Below are positions 53,566-60,830 of a stretch of DNA of 64,000 bases, one piece after another. Source of the stretch: Convivina praedatoris (GTDB lineage Bacteria; Bacillota; Bacilli; Lactobacillales; Lactobacillaceae); the NCBI RefSeq assembly GCF_933208495.1, contig NZ_CAKOET010000002.1:62001-126000 (forward strand). The letters run 5' to 3'. Positions within the stretch are counted from its first letter, which is position 1. The number at the start of each line of letters is the position of its first letter. The position numbers and the translations under genes were made by a program. Under the pieces are notes generated by a model. The model did no database searches. It worked only from the letters and a program-made list of their open reading frames with translations, and was not told where the DNA came from.

Positions 53566-54140
53566 ATGAATAAAGAGCGTTTGGCAACTTTTATTGATGC
53601 CATGTTAGCGATTATTATGACAATATTGGTGCTAGAGTTGGAGCACCCTAAAACAATTTCTTTGGCTGGCTTTTGGGCCATGCGTGAGCACTATTTCGCT
53701 TATACCTTGGCTTTTTTTGGCTGGGTGCAATGTGGGTTAAATTGCATAATAATTGGTATCGCATCCAAAGAATCAACCCTAAGATTATATGGGCTTCCTT
53801 ATTGATGCTATTTACTTCCTCACTTTTCCCATATGCTACTAGCATCGTTTCTGAAAATTTTGATAATCGCGCTGCTCAAATTTTCTATGGATTAGTAGTA
53901 TTGTCGATCACGGCTAGTAATCAGTTACAATATTATTTACTACAACGGGCTAATCAGTCACAAGAGAATTCTGTTCGGCATATTGCTGCCCGTCGTGGTT
54001 GGGCAAAATATGATGTTGCGCTCAAATTGTCAGGGATGCTTTTGGCAATGACTGTTTATCCACTAGCAATGATTTTTTCAGTGTTGATAACTTTAATGAC
54101 TTTCGTAATTCCTAATCAATTAAAAATAAAGTGTGTTTAA
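53566..54140 (+). pseudogene. TMEM175-like (DUF1211) channel with a frameshift in a T7 run
   Basis: The signature of bacterial TMEM175-type potassium channels is at the start (RLATFIDAMLAIIMTILVLE). After AYTLAFF the frame breaks at seven T (53712-53718); with eight T it continues as FFWLGAMWVKLHNNWYRI, and the rest of the gene, with the last helices, is intact to 54140. An intact relative lies at 56116. The gene may be inactive or phase-variable, or the run may be a sequencing error. AAGGGAAC precedes the ATG. Confidence 0.82.
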
Positions 54141-54198
54141 ATATTTTCTGTTTTGCAGAGAAGGATTAATATCAATCTCTGTACATTGTTTAGCTGTT

Positions 54199-54228
54199 AG
54201 ATTAATCCCCTGGGGTTAGTCTTTTTTA
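54199..54228 (+). terminator. Terminator of cluster A
   Basis: AGATTAA-T-CCCC pairs with GGGGTTAGTCT with one bulged T, followed by six T. Confidence 0.7.
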
Positions 54229-54234
54229 TTTTAC

Positions 54235-54265
54235 TTGACTTAAAGTGAACTTTAAGATTTATCAT
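54235..54265 (+). promoter_or_regulatory. MerR-type promoter B with operator CTTAAAGT-GA-ACTTTAAG
   Basis: TTGACT (54235-54240) and TATCAT (54260-54265) are separated by 19 bases. The palindrome at 54239-54256 has perfect 8-base arms. The core CTTAAAG-N4-CTTTAAG is identical to the AdhR site known to me from B. subtilis. Confidence 0.82.
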
Positions 54266-54297
54266 AATGAATACTATAACTACTTAAGGAGGAGTTT

Positions 54298-54927
54298 ATG
54301 AAAATCGTCGTTAAATATACACTATTAGCACTTGTATTTTTATTAATTGGTGTCGCATGTGGTGGATGGGCATTTAACCACGGAGCAACATCAAAAAGGA
54401 ACCAGTCTAGTCAAGGAGGAGGGACCGTGCAAACGAGATTGCAAATGACCTTTACTAAACCACAAAATGTGAATACTTCCGGTAAGAAAGTGTTCTTAAA
54501 CGCCAGCCAAAATACTGATGGTAACACAGCTAAAATGGCAAAAGAATTATTTGGTAATGAAAAATATACGCAAATTAATTTGTCAGAGTATAATATTCCT
54601 CAAGTTGGTCAAGGAGATGGCGATTATCAAAAAGTATTTGACCAGTTAAAGGGGGCTAAAGTGATTGTGATTGGTACGCCGGTGTACTGGTCAAACATGT
54701 CTGGTTACTTAAAAACCTTTATGGATCATATGAACATTAACAGTGAACTCAAAGGTGCCGATTTATACACGATTGTTCAAGGAGCAGATTCGGATCAAAG
54801 TGCCGCCATTCAATCAACTTATGGTAGCTTAAACCGAATTGCTCGCCGCTTTGAGTTGAATTTTGTTGGTGTTGGATCCAATAATTCTGATATGAAAGTG
54901 TTGCATAATCAATTGGTTGGAGAATAA
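54298..54927 (+). CDS. Membrane-anchored flavodoxin-fold protein
   Basis: A 209-residue protein with an N-terminal hydrophobic segment (about residues 6-26, YTLLALVFLLIGVACGG) and then a flavodoxin/FMN-reductase-like domain (VFLNASQNTDGNTAKMA, VIVIGTPVYWSNMSGY). The cysteine after LIGVA resembles a lipobox imperfectly, so it is either a lipoprotein or a single-pass anchor. A glutamine- and serine-rich linker follows (about 33-43). If exported, it would be an extracytoplasmic flavoprotein. First gene of cluster B, with GGAGG before the ATG. Confidence 0.8.
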   Translation: MKIVVKYTLLALVFLLIGVACGGWAFNHGATSKRNQSSQGGGTVQTRLQMTFTKPQNVNTSGKKVFLNASQNTDGNTAKMAKELFGNEKYTQINLSEYNIPQVGQGDGDYQKVFDQLKGAKVIVIGTPVYWSNMSGYLKTFMDHMNINSELKGADLYTIVQGADSDQSAAIQSTYGSLNRIARRFELNFVGVGSNNSDMKVLHNQLVGE

Positions 54928-54946
54928 ATTATTTTAAGGATTTTCG

Positions 54947-55351
54947 ATGAAAATTGAAAAAGTTAGTAAAAAATGCGGAGTTCCAGCAGCCACCCTACGC
55001 TATTGGGAGTCGATTGGGCTTTTACCACCGATTAGCCGTAATAGCAGTGGTCATCGTGATTATGAACAGCGGGATTTGAATTGGGTATTTTATGTAAAGG
55101 CGCTGCGTGGCGCTGGCATGGACATTGACACCTTAAAAAAATTTATTGATTCGTATCGAAATTCAGATTCTATTGCAGAACGAAAACAGATTTTAATTGA
55201 TCAAAAGGTGGAACTTTTGTCCCAGCTAACAAAACTTCAAAAAACTTTACAGTACTTAGATTTTAAAATTGATAATTTTGATTCACATATGATTGGCTAC
55301 GAAGAAGAAAAATTAGCTTATCATCAGAGCGAAAAGGGGGAAAATATATGA
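54947..55351 (+). CDS. MerR-family regulator B, AdhR/NmlR-like
   Basis: A 134-residue MerR-type regulator (KVSKKCGVPAATLRYWESIG, about 5-24) with a C-terminal coiled coil. Its only cysteine lies in the DNA-binding helix (Cys10), not in the linker position used by AdhR or NmlR. It is part of cluster B and is expected to act at promoter B, 690 bases upstream. Its end overlaps the start of the SDR gene by 4 bases. It is diverged from MerR A and C. Confidence 0.87.
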   Translation: MKIEKVSKKCGVPAATLRYWESIGLLPPISRNSSGHRDYEQRDLNWVFYVKALRGAGMDIDTLKKFIDSYRNSDSIAERKQILIDQKVELLSQLTKLQKTLQYLDFKIDNFDSHMIGYEEEKLAYHQSEKGENI

Positions 55352-56091
55352 CAACAGCAAAAGTAATCGTAATTACCGGGGCATCATCCGGTATTGGGAA
55401 AGCTATTGCCAAAGCGCGCGCAGCTAAAGGAGATAAAATTGTCCTTGGTGCCCGTCGTGAAGACCGTTTACAGCAAATTCAAAAAGCAATTGAACAGGCC
55501 AACGGCACTGCTACCTATGCGGTAACTGATGTCACTGAACTTGAGCAGGTTAAAGCTCTAGCCCAGCAAGCGCTAGATAGCTACGGTCGGATTGATGTTT
55601 GGATTAACAATGCCGGACTAATGCCACATTCCCTATTGATTGAGGCTAAGGTTGATGACTGGAATCGCATGATTGATGTCAATTTGCGGGGAACCTTGTA
55701 CGGCATTGCTGCAGCTCAAGGTATTTTTCATGAGCAAAATGAAGGCCACTTTATTAACCTGGGATCAGTTGCTAGTTTGTACTCACATGCTGGTGGAGCA
55801 GTTTATTCTGCTACTAAGTGGGCTGTAAAAGCTATTTCGGAAAGTTTACGTGAGGAAGAAGCACAAGCGGGTAAAAATGTGCGTGTTACTACCCTTTATC
55901 CAGGTGCCGTAAAATCTGAATTAGTATCACATATGACGGATCCTGCCCGTCGAGAAGCAACCGATAAGTTTTATGACCAGTTTGCCATTCCAGCCGAGCG
56001 GATTGCCAAAGTTGTTAGTGATGTATTAGATATGCCGGCTGATGCAACCTTAAACGAAATAGTTATTCGTCCTAGTAAGCAAGTTCAGTAA
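55348..56091 (+). CDS. Short-chain dehydrogenase/reductase
   Basis: A 247-residue classical SDR with the cofactor motif TGASSGIGKAIA, NNAG, and the catalytic Ser-Tyr-Lys (LGSVASLYSHAGG and VYSATKWAVKA). The Arg residues after the first motif (LGARREDR) favour NADPH. It resembles the YdfG/YusZ-like reductases of hydroxy acids and aldehydes; the substrate is unknown. It is translationally coupled to MerR B (ATGA-type overlap), with AAGGGGG upstream. Confidence 0.9.
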   Translation: MTTAKVIVITGASSGIGKAIAKARAAKGDKIVLGARREDRLQQIQKAIEQANGTATYAVTDVTELEQVKALAQQALDSYGRIDVWINNAGLMPHSLLIEAKVDDWNRMIDVNLRGTLYGIAAAQGIFHEQNEGHFINLGSVASLYSHAGGAVYSATKWAVKAISESLREEEAQAGKNVRVTTLYPGAVKSELVSHMTDPARREATDKFYDQFAIPAERIAKVVSDVLDMPADATLNEIVIRPSKQVQ

Positions 56092-56105
56092 ACTCAGGTA
56101 AAAAT

Positions 56106-56133
56106 AAAAACGACCTTATTGGGTCGCTTTTTT
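56106..56133 (+). terminator. Terminator between SDR and TMEM175-like genes
   Basis: CGACC/GGTCG with A/T-rich flanks. It overlaps the 3' end of the convergent gene. Confidence 0.7.
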
Positions 56134-56673
56134 ATTTTGGTGAATGCTAATAACGTATAGAAATAAACCGGCTAAAAATACAAAAATTAAAATTGCCATG
56201 GGGTAAACGGTGATGGCAATGACAAAACCAATCAATTTAATCACTAAATCCAAAGATAGGTTCTTTAGATAAATTTGAAATTCTTTGCCTTGATGTAAAG
56301 TGGCATACTGCCAGAGATTACTAAAACTCACCAGGAAGATAATAACCCCATAAAAGCCAGCAGCAAACCGGTTATTAGGCTCTAATGATAAAACTTCTGT
56401 TGCCCAAGGAATCAACGAAGCGAAAAATAACATGACCACGGTGGCCCATAAAGTGCTGTCGGTAACGTCCTCTTTGTTTTGAAAGCGGCCATGGCTATTA
56501 ATCCACATCATGCCTAACCAGAAAAAGGAAATGGCATAGGCAAAGAAGTCAGTTCTAAGCTCAAACAGGGTGGAAAAATCTAAATGCTGAGGTTTCGGGA
56601 ATTCCAAAACCAGAAAAGTCATAATAATTGGTAGCATTGCGTCTAAAAAAGTGATGACACGATCTTTTTTCAT
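56116..56673 (-). CDS. TMEM175-like (DUF1211) channel
   Basis: A 185-residue membrane protein with about six helices and the TMEM175 signature at the start (RVITFLDAMLPIIMTFLVLEF). Bacterial homologues form potassium-selective leak channels. It is an intact paralogue of the frameshifted gene at 53566 and lies on the opposite strand between clusters B and C. Its presence in the middle of electrophile-response genes recalls the use of potassium flux in protection from electrophiles in other bacteria (KefC type), but that link is inference. GGAGAT precedes the ATG. Confidence 0.82.
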   Translation of the reverse strand: MKKDRVITFLDAMLPIIMTFLVLEFPKPQHLDFSTLFELRTDFFAYAISFFWLGMMWINSHGRFQNKEDVTDSTLWATVVMLFFASLIPWATEVLSLEPNNRFAAGFYGVIIFLVSFSNLWQYATLHQGKEFQIYLKNLSLDLVIKLIGFVIAITVYPMAILIFVFLAGLFLYVISIHQNKKATQ

Positions 56674-56747
56674 GAATTAATATCTCCTAATCCATTTAAT
56701 TATATAACCAAGCGCATCATGATTTGAATAACTTTTTTGCTGTTGGT

Positions 56748-56778
56748 TTGACTTATAGTTAACTCTAAGTTGTATAGT
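56748..56778 (+). promoter_or_regulatory. MerR-type promoter C with operator CTTATAGT-TA-ACTCTAAG
   Basis: TTGACT (56748-56753) and TATAGT (56773-56778) are 19 bases apart. The 8-base arms differ at one position. The skeleton is the same as in promoters A and B, but the inner bases differ. Confidence 0.8.
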
Positions 56779-56807
56779 GACTGTAAAGAATTTGGGAGGT
56801 TATCAAT

Positions 56808-57143
56808 ATGGTAAAACAAACTGCAGGACGTGATAATTTAGGAGATTTTGCTCCTAAATTTGCTGAATTAAACGATGATGTTTTATTTGGTGAAGTTTGG
56901 TCACGAGATAAAGAACTTTCTTTACGAGATCGTAGCTTAATTACTATTGCAGCTTTAATTTCAGGTGGTAATTTTGCACAATTGGGTCATCATTTACAGA
57001 CCGGTAAACAAAACGGGCTTAAACAGTCTGAAGTGGTGGAGGTTATTACTCAGTTAGCTTTTTATGTTGGTTGGCCCAAAGCGTGGTCAGCATTTAATAT
57101 TGCTAAAGAAATTTATTCAGATAAGGAGCCCAACAATGATTAA
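56808..57143 (+). CDS. Carboxymuconolactone decarboxylase-family protein
   Basis: A 111-residue helical protein of the CMD/AhpD-like fold (FGEVWSRDKELSLRDRSLITIAALISGG in part, LGHHLQTGKQNGLKQSE). There is no CxxC, so it is not an AhpD-type peroxidase, and it is closer to the decarboxylase-like or YurZ-type proteins. Its reaction is unknown. First gene behind promoter C, with GGGAGG upstream, overlapping the cupin gene by 8 bases. Confidence 0.85.
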   Translation: MVKQTAGRDNLGDFAPKFAELNDDVLFGEVWSRDKELSLRDRSLITIAALISGGNFAQLGHHLQTGKQNGLKQSEVVEVITQLAFYVGWPKAWSAFNIAKEIYSDKEPNND

Positions 57144-57561
57144 AAATGAGTTCATAAAAGCAGATAGCCTGTTTGGCGTGGGGGAAAGTAATGATAATTT
57201 TGCTAAATTTTTCACCGGAAAAAGTTATTTAAACATGTTAGTTAATGATCCAGCGGTGGATGTCGGTGTTGGCAATGTGACGTTTGAACCAGGATGCCGG
57301 AACAATTGGCATATTCATCGTGATGGGTATCAAATTTTACTAGTAACTGGCGGAGAGGGGTTATATCAGGAAGATGGGCAAACTGCTCGTCATCTTTTTC
57401 CTGGGGATGTAGTTGTGACCCATGATGGCGTTAAACATTGGCATGGGGCAACGCCTAATAGTTGGTTTGAACATATTGCGATTACTGCTGGAACACCGGA
57501 GTGGTTAGAACCAGTGGCTGATGCAGATTATCAAGTGGCAGCTGAAACGATATCGGAGTAG
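57136..57561 (+). CDS. Cupin-domain protein
   Basis: A 141-residue single-domain cupin with the metal-binding histidines visible (NNWHIHRDGYQILLV and a second motif DGVKHWHGATP). Pairing of a CMD-family protein with such a cupin is widespread and the two also occur fused, which suggests sequential or joint action on a reactive carbonyl or quinone compound. The ATG at 57136 has AAGGAG upstream and overlaps the end of the CMD gene. The substrate is unknown. Confidence 0.87.
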   Translation: MIKNEFIKADSLFGVGESNDNFAKFFTGKSYLNMLVNDPAVDVGVGNVTFEPGCRNNWHIHRDGYQILLVTGGEGLYQEDGQTARHLFPGDVVVTHDGVKHWHGATPNSWFEHIAITAGTPEWLEPVADADYQVAAETISE

Positions 57562-57567
57562 TAACGC

Positions 57568-57984
57568 ATGGGGACTCGACAATATCATGTTGGAAAATTT
57601 GCCAAATTATTGGGAGTGACAACTTATACGGTTCGTTATTATGAGCAGGAAGGGTTGTTGCAATTTAATAAGGTTAACAATCAGCGCATTTATGACGATC
57701 AAGATGTTTTGTGGTTCCAATTTTTACAACACTTAAAAGGAGCAGGTTTTAGCTTAGCTGAGATGAAACAATACGTGAAATTGCGGGTTCAGGGAGATTC
57801 AACGATTGCCCAACGGGAAACATTATTGCGAGAAAAGCAAGCTGAACTAAAGAAAGAAATTAAGCAAAAACAGACTCATTTAGCGGTTGTGAAAGACAAA
57901 ATTAATTTTTATCAACTTAAGCAAACCAAGAATTACAACGGAGATTTTGCAACCTTTCGTCAGCATGAAAAAAAATCGGAATAA
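57568..57984 (+). CDS. MerR-family regulator C, AdhR/NmlR-like
   Basis: A 138-residue MerR-type regulator (HVGKFAKLLGVTTYTVRYYEQ, about 7-27), with a Lys-rich C-terminal coiled coil (LLREKQAELKKEIKQKQ). It has no cysteine. Last gene of cluster C, 6 bases after the cupin gene, and expected to act at promoter C. The three MerR proteins differ in their recognition helices (SADTIRYY, PAATLRYW, TTYTVRYY), as do their operators. Confidence 0.87.
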   Translation: MGTRQYHVGKFAKLLGVTTYTVRYYEQEGLLQFNKVNNQRIYDDQDVLWFQFLQHLKGAGFSLAEMKQYVKLRVQGDSTIAQRETLLREKQAELKKEIKQKQTHLAVVKDKINFYQLKQTKNYNGDFATFRQHEKKSE

Positions 57985-57998
57985 ATTTCCGATTTTTT
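57969..57998 (+). terminator. Bidirectional terminator after MerR C
   Basis: AAAAAATCGGAA and TTCCGATTTTTT form the stem. It overlaps the last codons of MerR C and ends 5 bases before the convergent XRE gene. Confidence 0.85.
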
Positions 57999-58002
57999 AT
58001 TT

Positions 58003-58206
58003 TTAATCAGCCGCATATTCTAAAATATCACCGGGTTGGCAATTTAATAGTGCACAAATTTTTTCTAAGGTACTAAAGCGAATACCTTTGGCTTTACCTG
58101 TTTTTAGGATAGATAGATTTGCGGGTGTGATGCCAATTGCCTGGGCTAAGTCTTTAGAGGATATTTGTCGATCTAATAAAACTTTATCTAAATTTACTTT
58201 GATCAT
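58003..58206 (-). CDS. Small XRE-family regulator, YozG-like
   Basis: A 67-residue protein that is only a Cro/C1 helix-turn-helix (SSKDLAQAIGITPANLSIL, about 17-35). These short regulators are regularly found next to DUF2975 membrane proteins, as here (gap of 17 bases). They probably act as a pair in which the membrane protein modulates the regulator. Function beyond this is unknown. GGGAG precedes the ATG. Confidence 0.85.
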   Translation of the reverse strand: MIKVNLDKVLLDRQISSKDLAQAIGITPANLSILKTGKAKGIRFSTLEKICALLNCQPGDILEYAAD

Positions 58207-58223
58207 GTATAGCTCCCAGTTAG

Positions 58224-58763
58224 TTAAATCATGCTATCAGAATCTTCTTGTAGAGTTATTCCCTTATTGAAAATCAGATAGATGACGTAGATTGCGACTA
58301 AGATTAGTATATTTTTGAAAATTTCGGATAGTGGTAGGTTGAATGTCTGAGTGGCGTTCAGCTCTACTAAGCAGTAATTAATGCTCATCATGGATTGGAA
58401 AATGGTCATGCAAAGAACAGCAATCATAACCCTTTTAATTTGTATTAAATTAGCTTGAACAAAATAAGCTCCTTGGCGTAAGTTGTTAACCAAACGCCGA
58501 GTTGAATCAATTATAAAATAATATGTTGCCGAAATGAATAGGGCCAAAAAGTAGGTTGAAATTAAAATTACAGGCGACACGTGACTGTTTAATAATGAAT
58601 GATGACCTAAAGACATCGAATAATTAATCGTAGCCTGGTCGGGATGCAAAGCAACTAGGATACCACCTAAGATTAACAGGCCAATTGCGGCAATAGTGCC
58701 AATTTCAACTAAAATGATGAGGATTGATAACAATTTGAAGATGATCATTGATTTATTATTCAT
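58224..58763 (-). CDS. DUF2975 membrane protein
   Basis: A 179-residue protein with four hydrophobic segments (about 10-36, 60-85, 108-130, 145-165) and the family layout of DUF2975 (RRLVNNLRQGAYFVQANLIQIK between helices 2 and 3). It is the first gene of a two-gene leftward unit with the XRE regulator. Function unknown; in similar pairs the membrane protein is thought to tune the regulator. GAGGGAAA precedes the ATG. Confidence 0.83.
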   Translation of the reverse strand: MNNKSMIIFKLLSILIILVEIGTIAAIGLLILGGILVALHPDQATINYSMSLGHHSLLNSHVSPVILISTYFLALFISATYYFIIDSTRRLVNNLRQGAYFVQANLIQIKRVMIAVLCMTIFQSMMSINYCLVELNATQTFNLPLSEIFKNILILVAIYVIYLIFNKGITLQEDSDSMI

Positions 58764-58851
58764 AATTTTTCCCTCGCTAAATATGTTTGTATAAATATTT
58801 ATACACCTTTTATTATTGTTTTACAATAATAAATTATCCTTTAAGTATAAT

Positions 58852-58888
58852 AAAAAGCACTATTCCTAATTTGTGAATAGTACTTTTT
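58852..58888 (-). terminator. Terminator of the YhgE-type gene
   Basis: AAAAAG-C-ACTATTC pairs with GAATAGT-A-CTTTTT, with T-rich ends on both strands. Confidence 0.75.
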
Positions 58889-58899
58889 GAGGGGAATAA

Positions 58900-60036
58900 T
58901 TATAGAAAACTTGCTTTGTGGCGCTTGCTGAAGCTTTCTAAAAAGAAAAGACCTAAGCCGGTCAAGCTAATGACCATTAAAGCGATGGTATTTTGGTTAA
59001 TAAAATTATTACTGTAGTAGAGTAGTTCGCGGATACCTTCGTACAAGAAACGCATGGGCAACCAAGGTAAAATCCAATTTTGGTAGAAGGTTGGTAACAT
59101 TTCTGGTGCCATGACTAAGAGGGGCAGGCCAAAGAATAATAGTAATCCAAAGATTGCCACACCGGGAACGCCAAGCCAAGCAATAAAGCCTGAGAATAGC
59201 ATGATAAAGGCAAAGCTAGCTAAACTTAAGAACAGTGATAAGGTCAATGAATCTGGAAAGTTATAATCCAGAATTTGACTAGCGTAGAAGCGGGTTGAAA
59301 AACCAATTAAAATTGAAATGATAGCAATCAAACCAACTGTGATCGTTTTAAATTTGAGAACATCTTGACGATGACGAGGTTGAAAAGCCTTAGAAGCAAA
59401 GTACATAAGCATGGTAACAGCTAAGCTGGCAATCCAAATTGGTTGGAAGAAGACTGAACTGGCAGCTTCAAGGTTGGTGGTCTGGTGAGTTTTGGTGACT
59501 TCGACTTTAAGTGGATTGGCAATGGTATTCACTTTATTAGCGGGAATAGTAGCATCTCCCAGTTTAGCCAGTGAATTATTCCCAATGCCAGTGCCAATTT
59601 TAGTAAACATGCCGGTTAAAATTTGGTTAATCGAAGTGGATAAAGTGTTGTTACGACCTTGGTTAAGCACAATTTTAATTGTAACTGGTTGATTTGTTTG
59701 ACTAATTTGCATAATATCGGTGGTAAAGTTTTTAGGAATAATAACAGTGGCGTAGTTGCCGTTAAAATCTAAATCTTTCTCCGCAGCGGACTGATTATCA
59801 TATTGATGCCACTTGAAGATGGGATTATCGGCATGGTCGACTTTGGTTTTGTTATTCATGATTTGTTTGGTGATGTTTTTTCCCAGAGCTCCTTGATCTT
59901 CATTAACGATGGCGACCGGAATGTTTTGCATGGTCGATTTGGCAGATGGAATTTGGGCAATCGTCATGATTAGTGTGACTAATAAGGATGCTAAGATAGC
60001 AAATCCTAAGAATGTATTTTTAAAAATTGCTTGCAT
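58900..60036 (-). CDS. YhgE/Pip-domain ABC-2 permease
   Basis: A 378-residue membrane protein with one N-terminal helix (about 10-30), an extracytoplasmic domain starting VAIVNEDQGALG (the YhgE/Pip signature), and five to six C-terminal helices of the ABC-2 type. Proteins of this family act in drug or lipid export and in bacteriophage and polymer receptors (Pip). It has no ATPase next to it. The ATG at 60036 has GGAGAAAA upstream. It is divergent from a TetR-type regulator with an operator-like palindrome between them. Confidence 0.85.
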   Translation of the reverse strand: MQAIFKNTFLGFAILASLLVTLIMTIAQIPSAKSTMQNIPVAIVNEDQGALGKNITKQIMNNKTKVDHADNPIFKWHQYDNQSAAEKDLDFNGNYATVIIPKNFTTDIMQISQTNQPVTIKIVLNQGRNNTLSTSINQILTGMFTKIGTGIGNNSLAKLGDATIPANKVNTIANPLKVEVTKTHQTTNLEAASSVFFQPIWIASLAVTMLMYFASKAFQPRHRQDVLKFKTITVGLIAIISILIGFSTRFYASQILDYNFPDSLTLSLFLSLASFAFIMLFSGFIAWLGVPGVAIFGLLLFFGLPLLVMAPEMLPTFYQNWILPWLPMRFLYEGIRELLYYSNNFINQNTIALMVISLTGLGLFFLESFSKRHKASFL

Positions 60037-60120
60037 AATTTTCTCCTCCACAACTGCGACACTTAGTTGCTTTTTATCTGTGATTAAGCATATAGTGGGA
60101 GTGAAGTAATTGTAAGAATT

Positions 60121-60145
60121 AAAATGCATAAAAGTGTTGCATTTT
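60121..60145 (+). promoter_or_regulatory. Operator candidate between the YhgE-type gene and tetR
   Basis: AAAATGCA-N9-TGCATTTT is a perfect inverted repeat with 8-base arms, ending 11 bases before the tetR start. It lies where a TetR repressor controlling both divergent genes would bind. Confidence 0.65.
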
Positions 60146-60156
60146 GGGGGAGAAAT

Positions 60157-60774
60157 TTGGCTAGTTATTCTAATAAAATTAATGTTACTAATGAGAAGAT
60201 TGAAAATACTTTGTTGCAGTTACTAGATAAAATGCCATTTAATAAAGTTTCGGTTAATAATATATGTGAATTGGCCGCCATTAATCGTTCTACTTTTTAT
60301 CGTCATTATGTTGATAAATACCAAGTTTTGGATGATATTGAACAAAAAATCCTCCAGCAACTTCGTGCGATTTCTAGTAGCGAGTTTGAACAAAGTACTA
60401 GTGTTAGTGACCTAGCGGTTAATTTGGAAGCGATTATTCAACAAATGTTGGCTGTTGTCGAAGCTAATCAATCCACTTTATTCCTGTTACTAAATCAAAA
60501 TGGGGATGCTAATTTTCAAAATCAGTTAAAGCAAGTCTTTGTTGAACGAATGCGGGATAGCTGGCAGCGAGTTAATCAGCACTTAAAAGTTGATAACCAT
60601 GGGATTGATACTGGTTTATCTATCGAATTTATTGTTTCAGCAGATATGACAATTTTAAATTATGCTGTTAATAATCCCCAAATTAGCCATCAACAAATTA
60701 CAGAAACATTCACTAAACTCTTGATTAAAGGGCCGTTAAATACCCTTTATCAGTCAGTTAGTACAGAAGATTAG
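60157..60774 (+). CDS. TetR-family regulator
   Basis: A 205-residue repressor with an N-terminal helix-turn-helix (FNKVSVNNICELAAINRSTFYRHY in part, about 28-50) and a helical ligand domain of the TetR_C_8-like type. The TTG at 60157 has GGGGGAG 6 bases upstream. An ATG at 60124 lies inside the operator and is unlikely. Divergent from the YhgE-type permease gene, which it probably represses. Such TetR-YhgE pairs are common in lactic acid bacteria. Confidence 0.86.
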   Translation: MASYSNKINVTNEKIENTLLQLLDKMPFNKVSVNNICELAAINRSTFYRHYVDKYQVLDDIEQKILQQLRAISSSEFEQSTSVSDLAVNLEAIIQQMLAVVEANQSTLFLLLNQNGDANFQNQLKQVFVERMRDSWQRVNQHLKVDNHGIDTGLSIEFIVSADMTILNYAVNNPQISHQQITETFTKLLIKGPLNTLYQSVSTED

Positions 60775-60778
60775 ACGC

Positions 60779-60813
60779 AAAAAGGAGCCTGTCGTTGAGG
60801 ACGAGCTCCTTTT
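60779..60813 (+). terminator. Bidirectional terminator between tetR and the Mn catalase
   Basis: AAAAGGAGC pairs with GCTCCTTTT around a 16-base loop. T-rich on both sides. Confidence 0.75.
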
Positions 60814-60830
60814 GTACTGTACATAAACAA

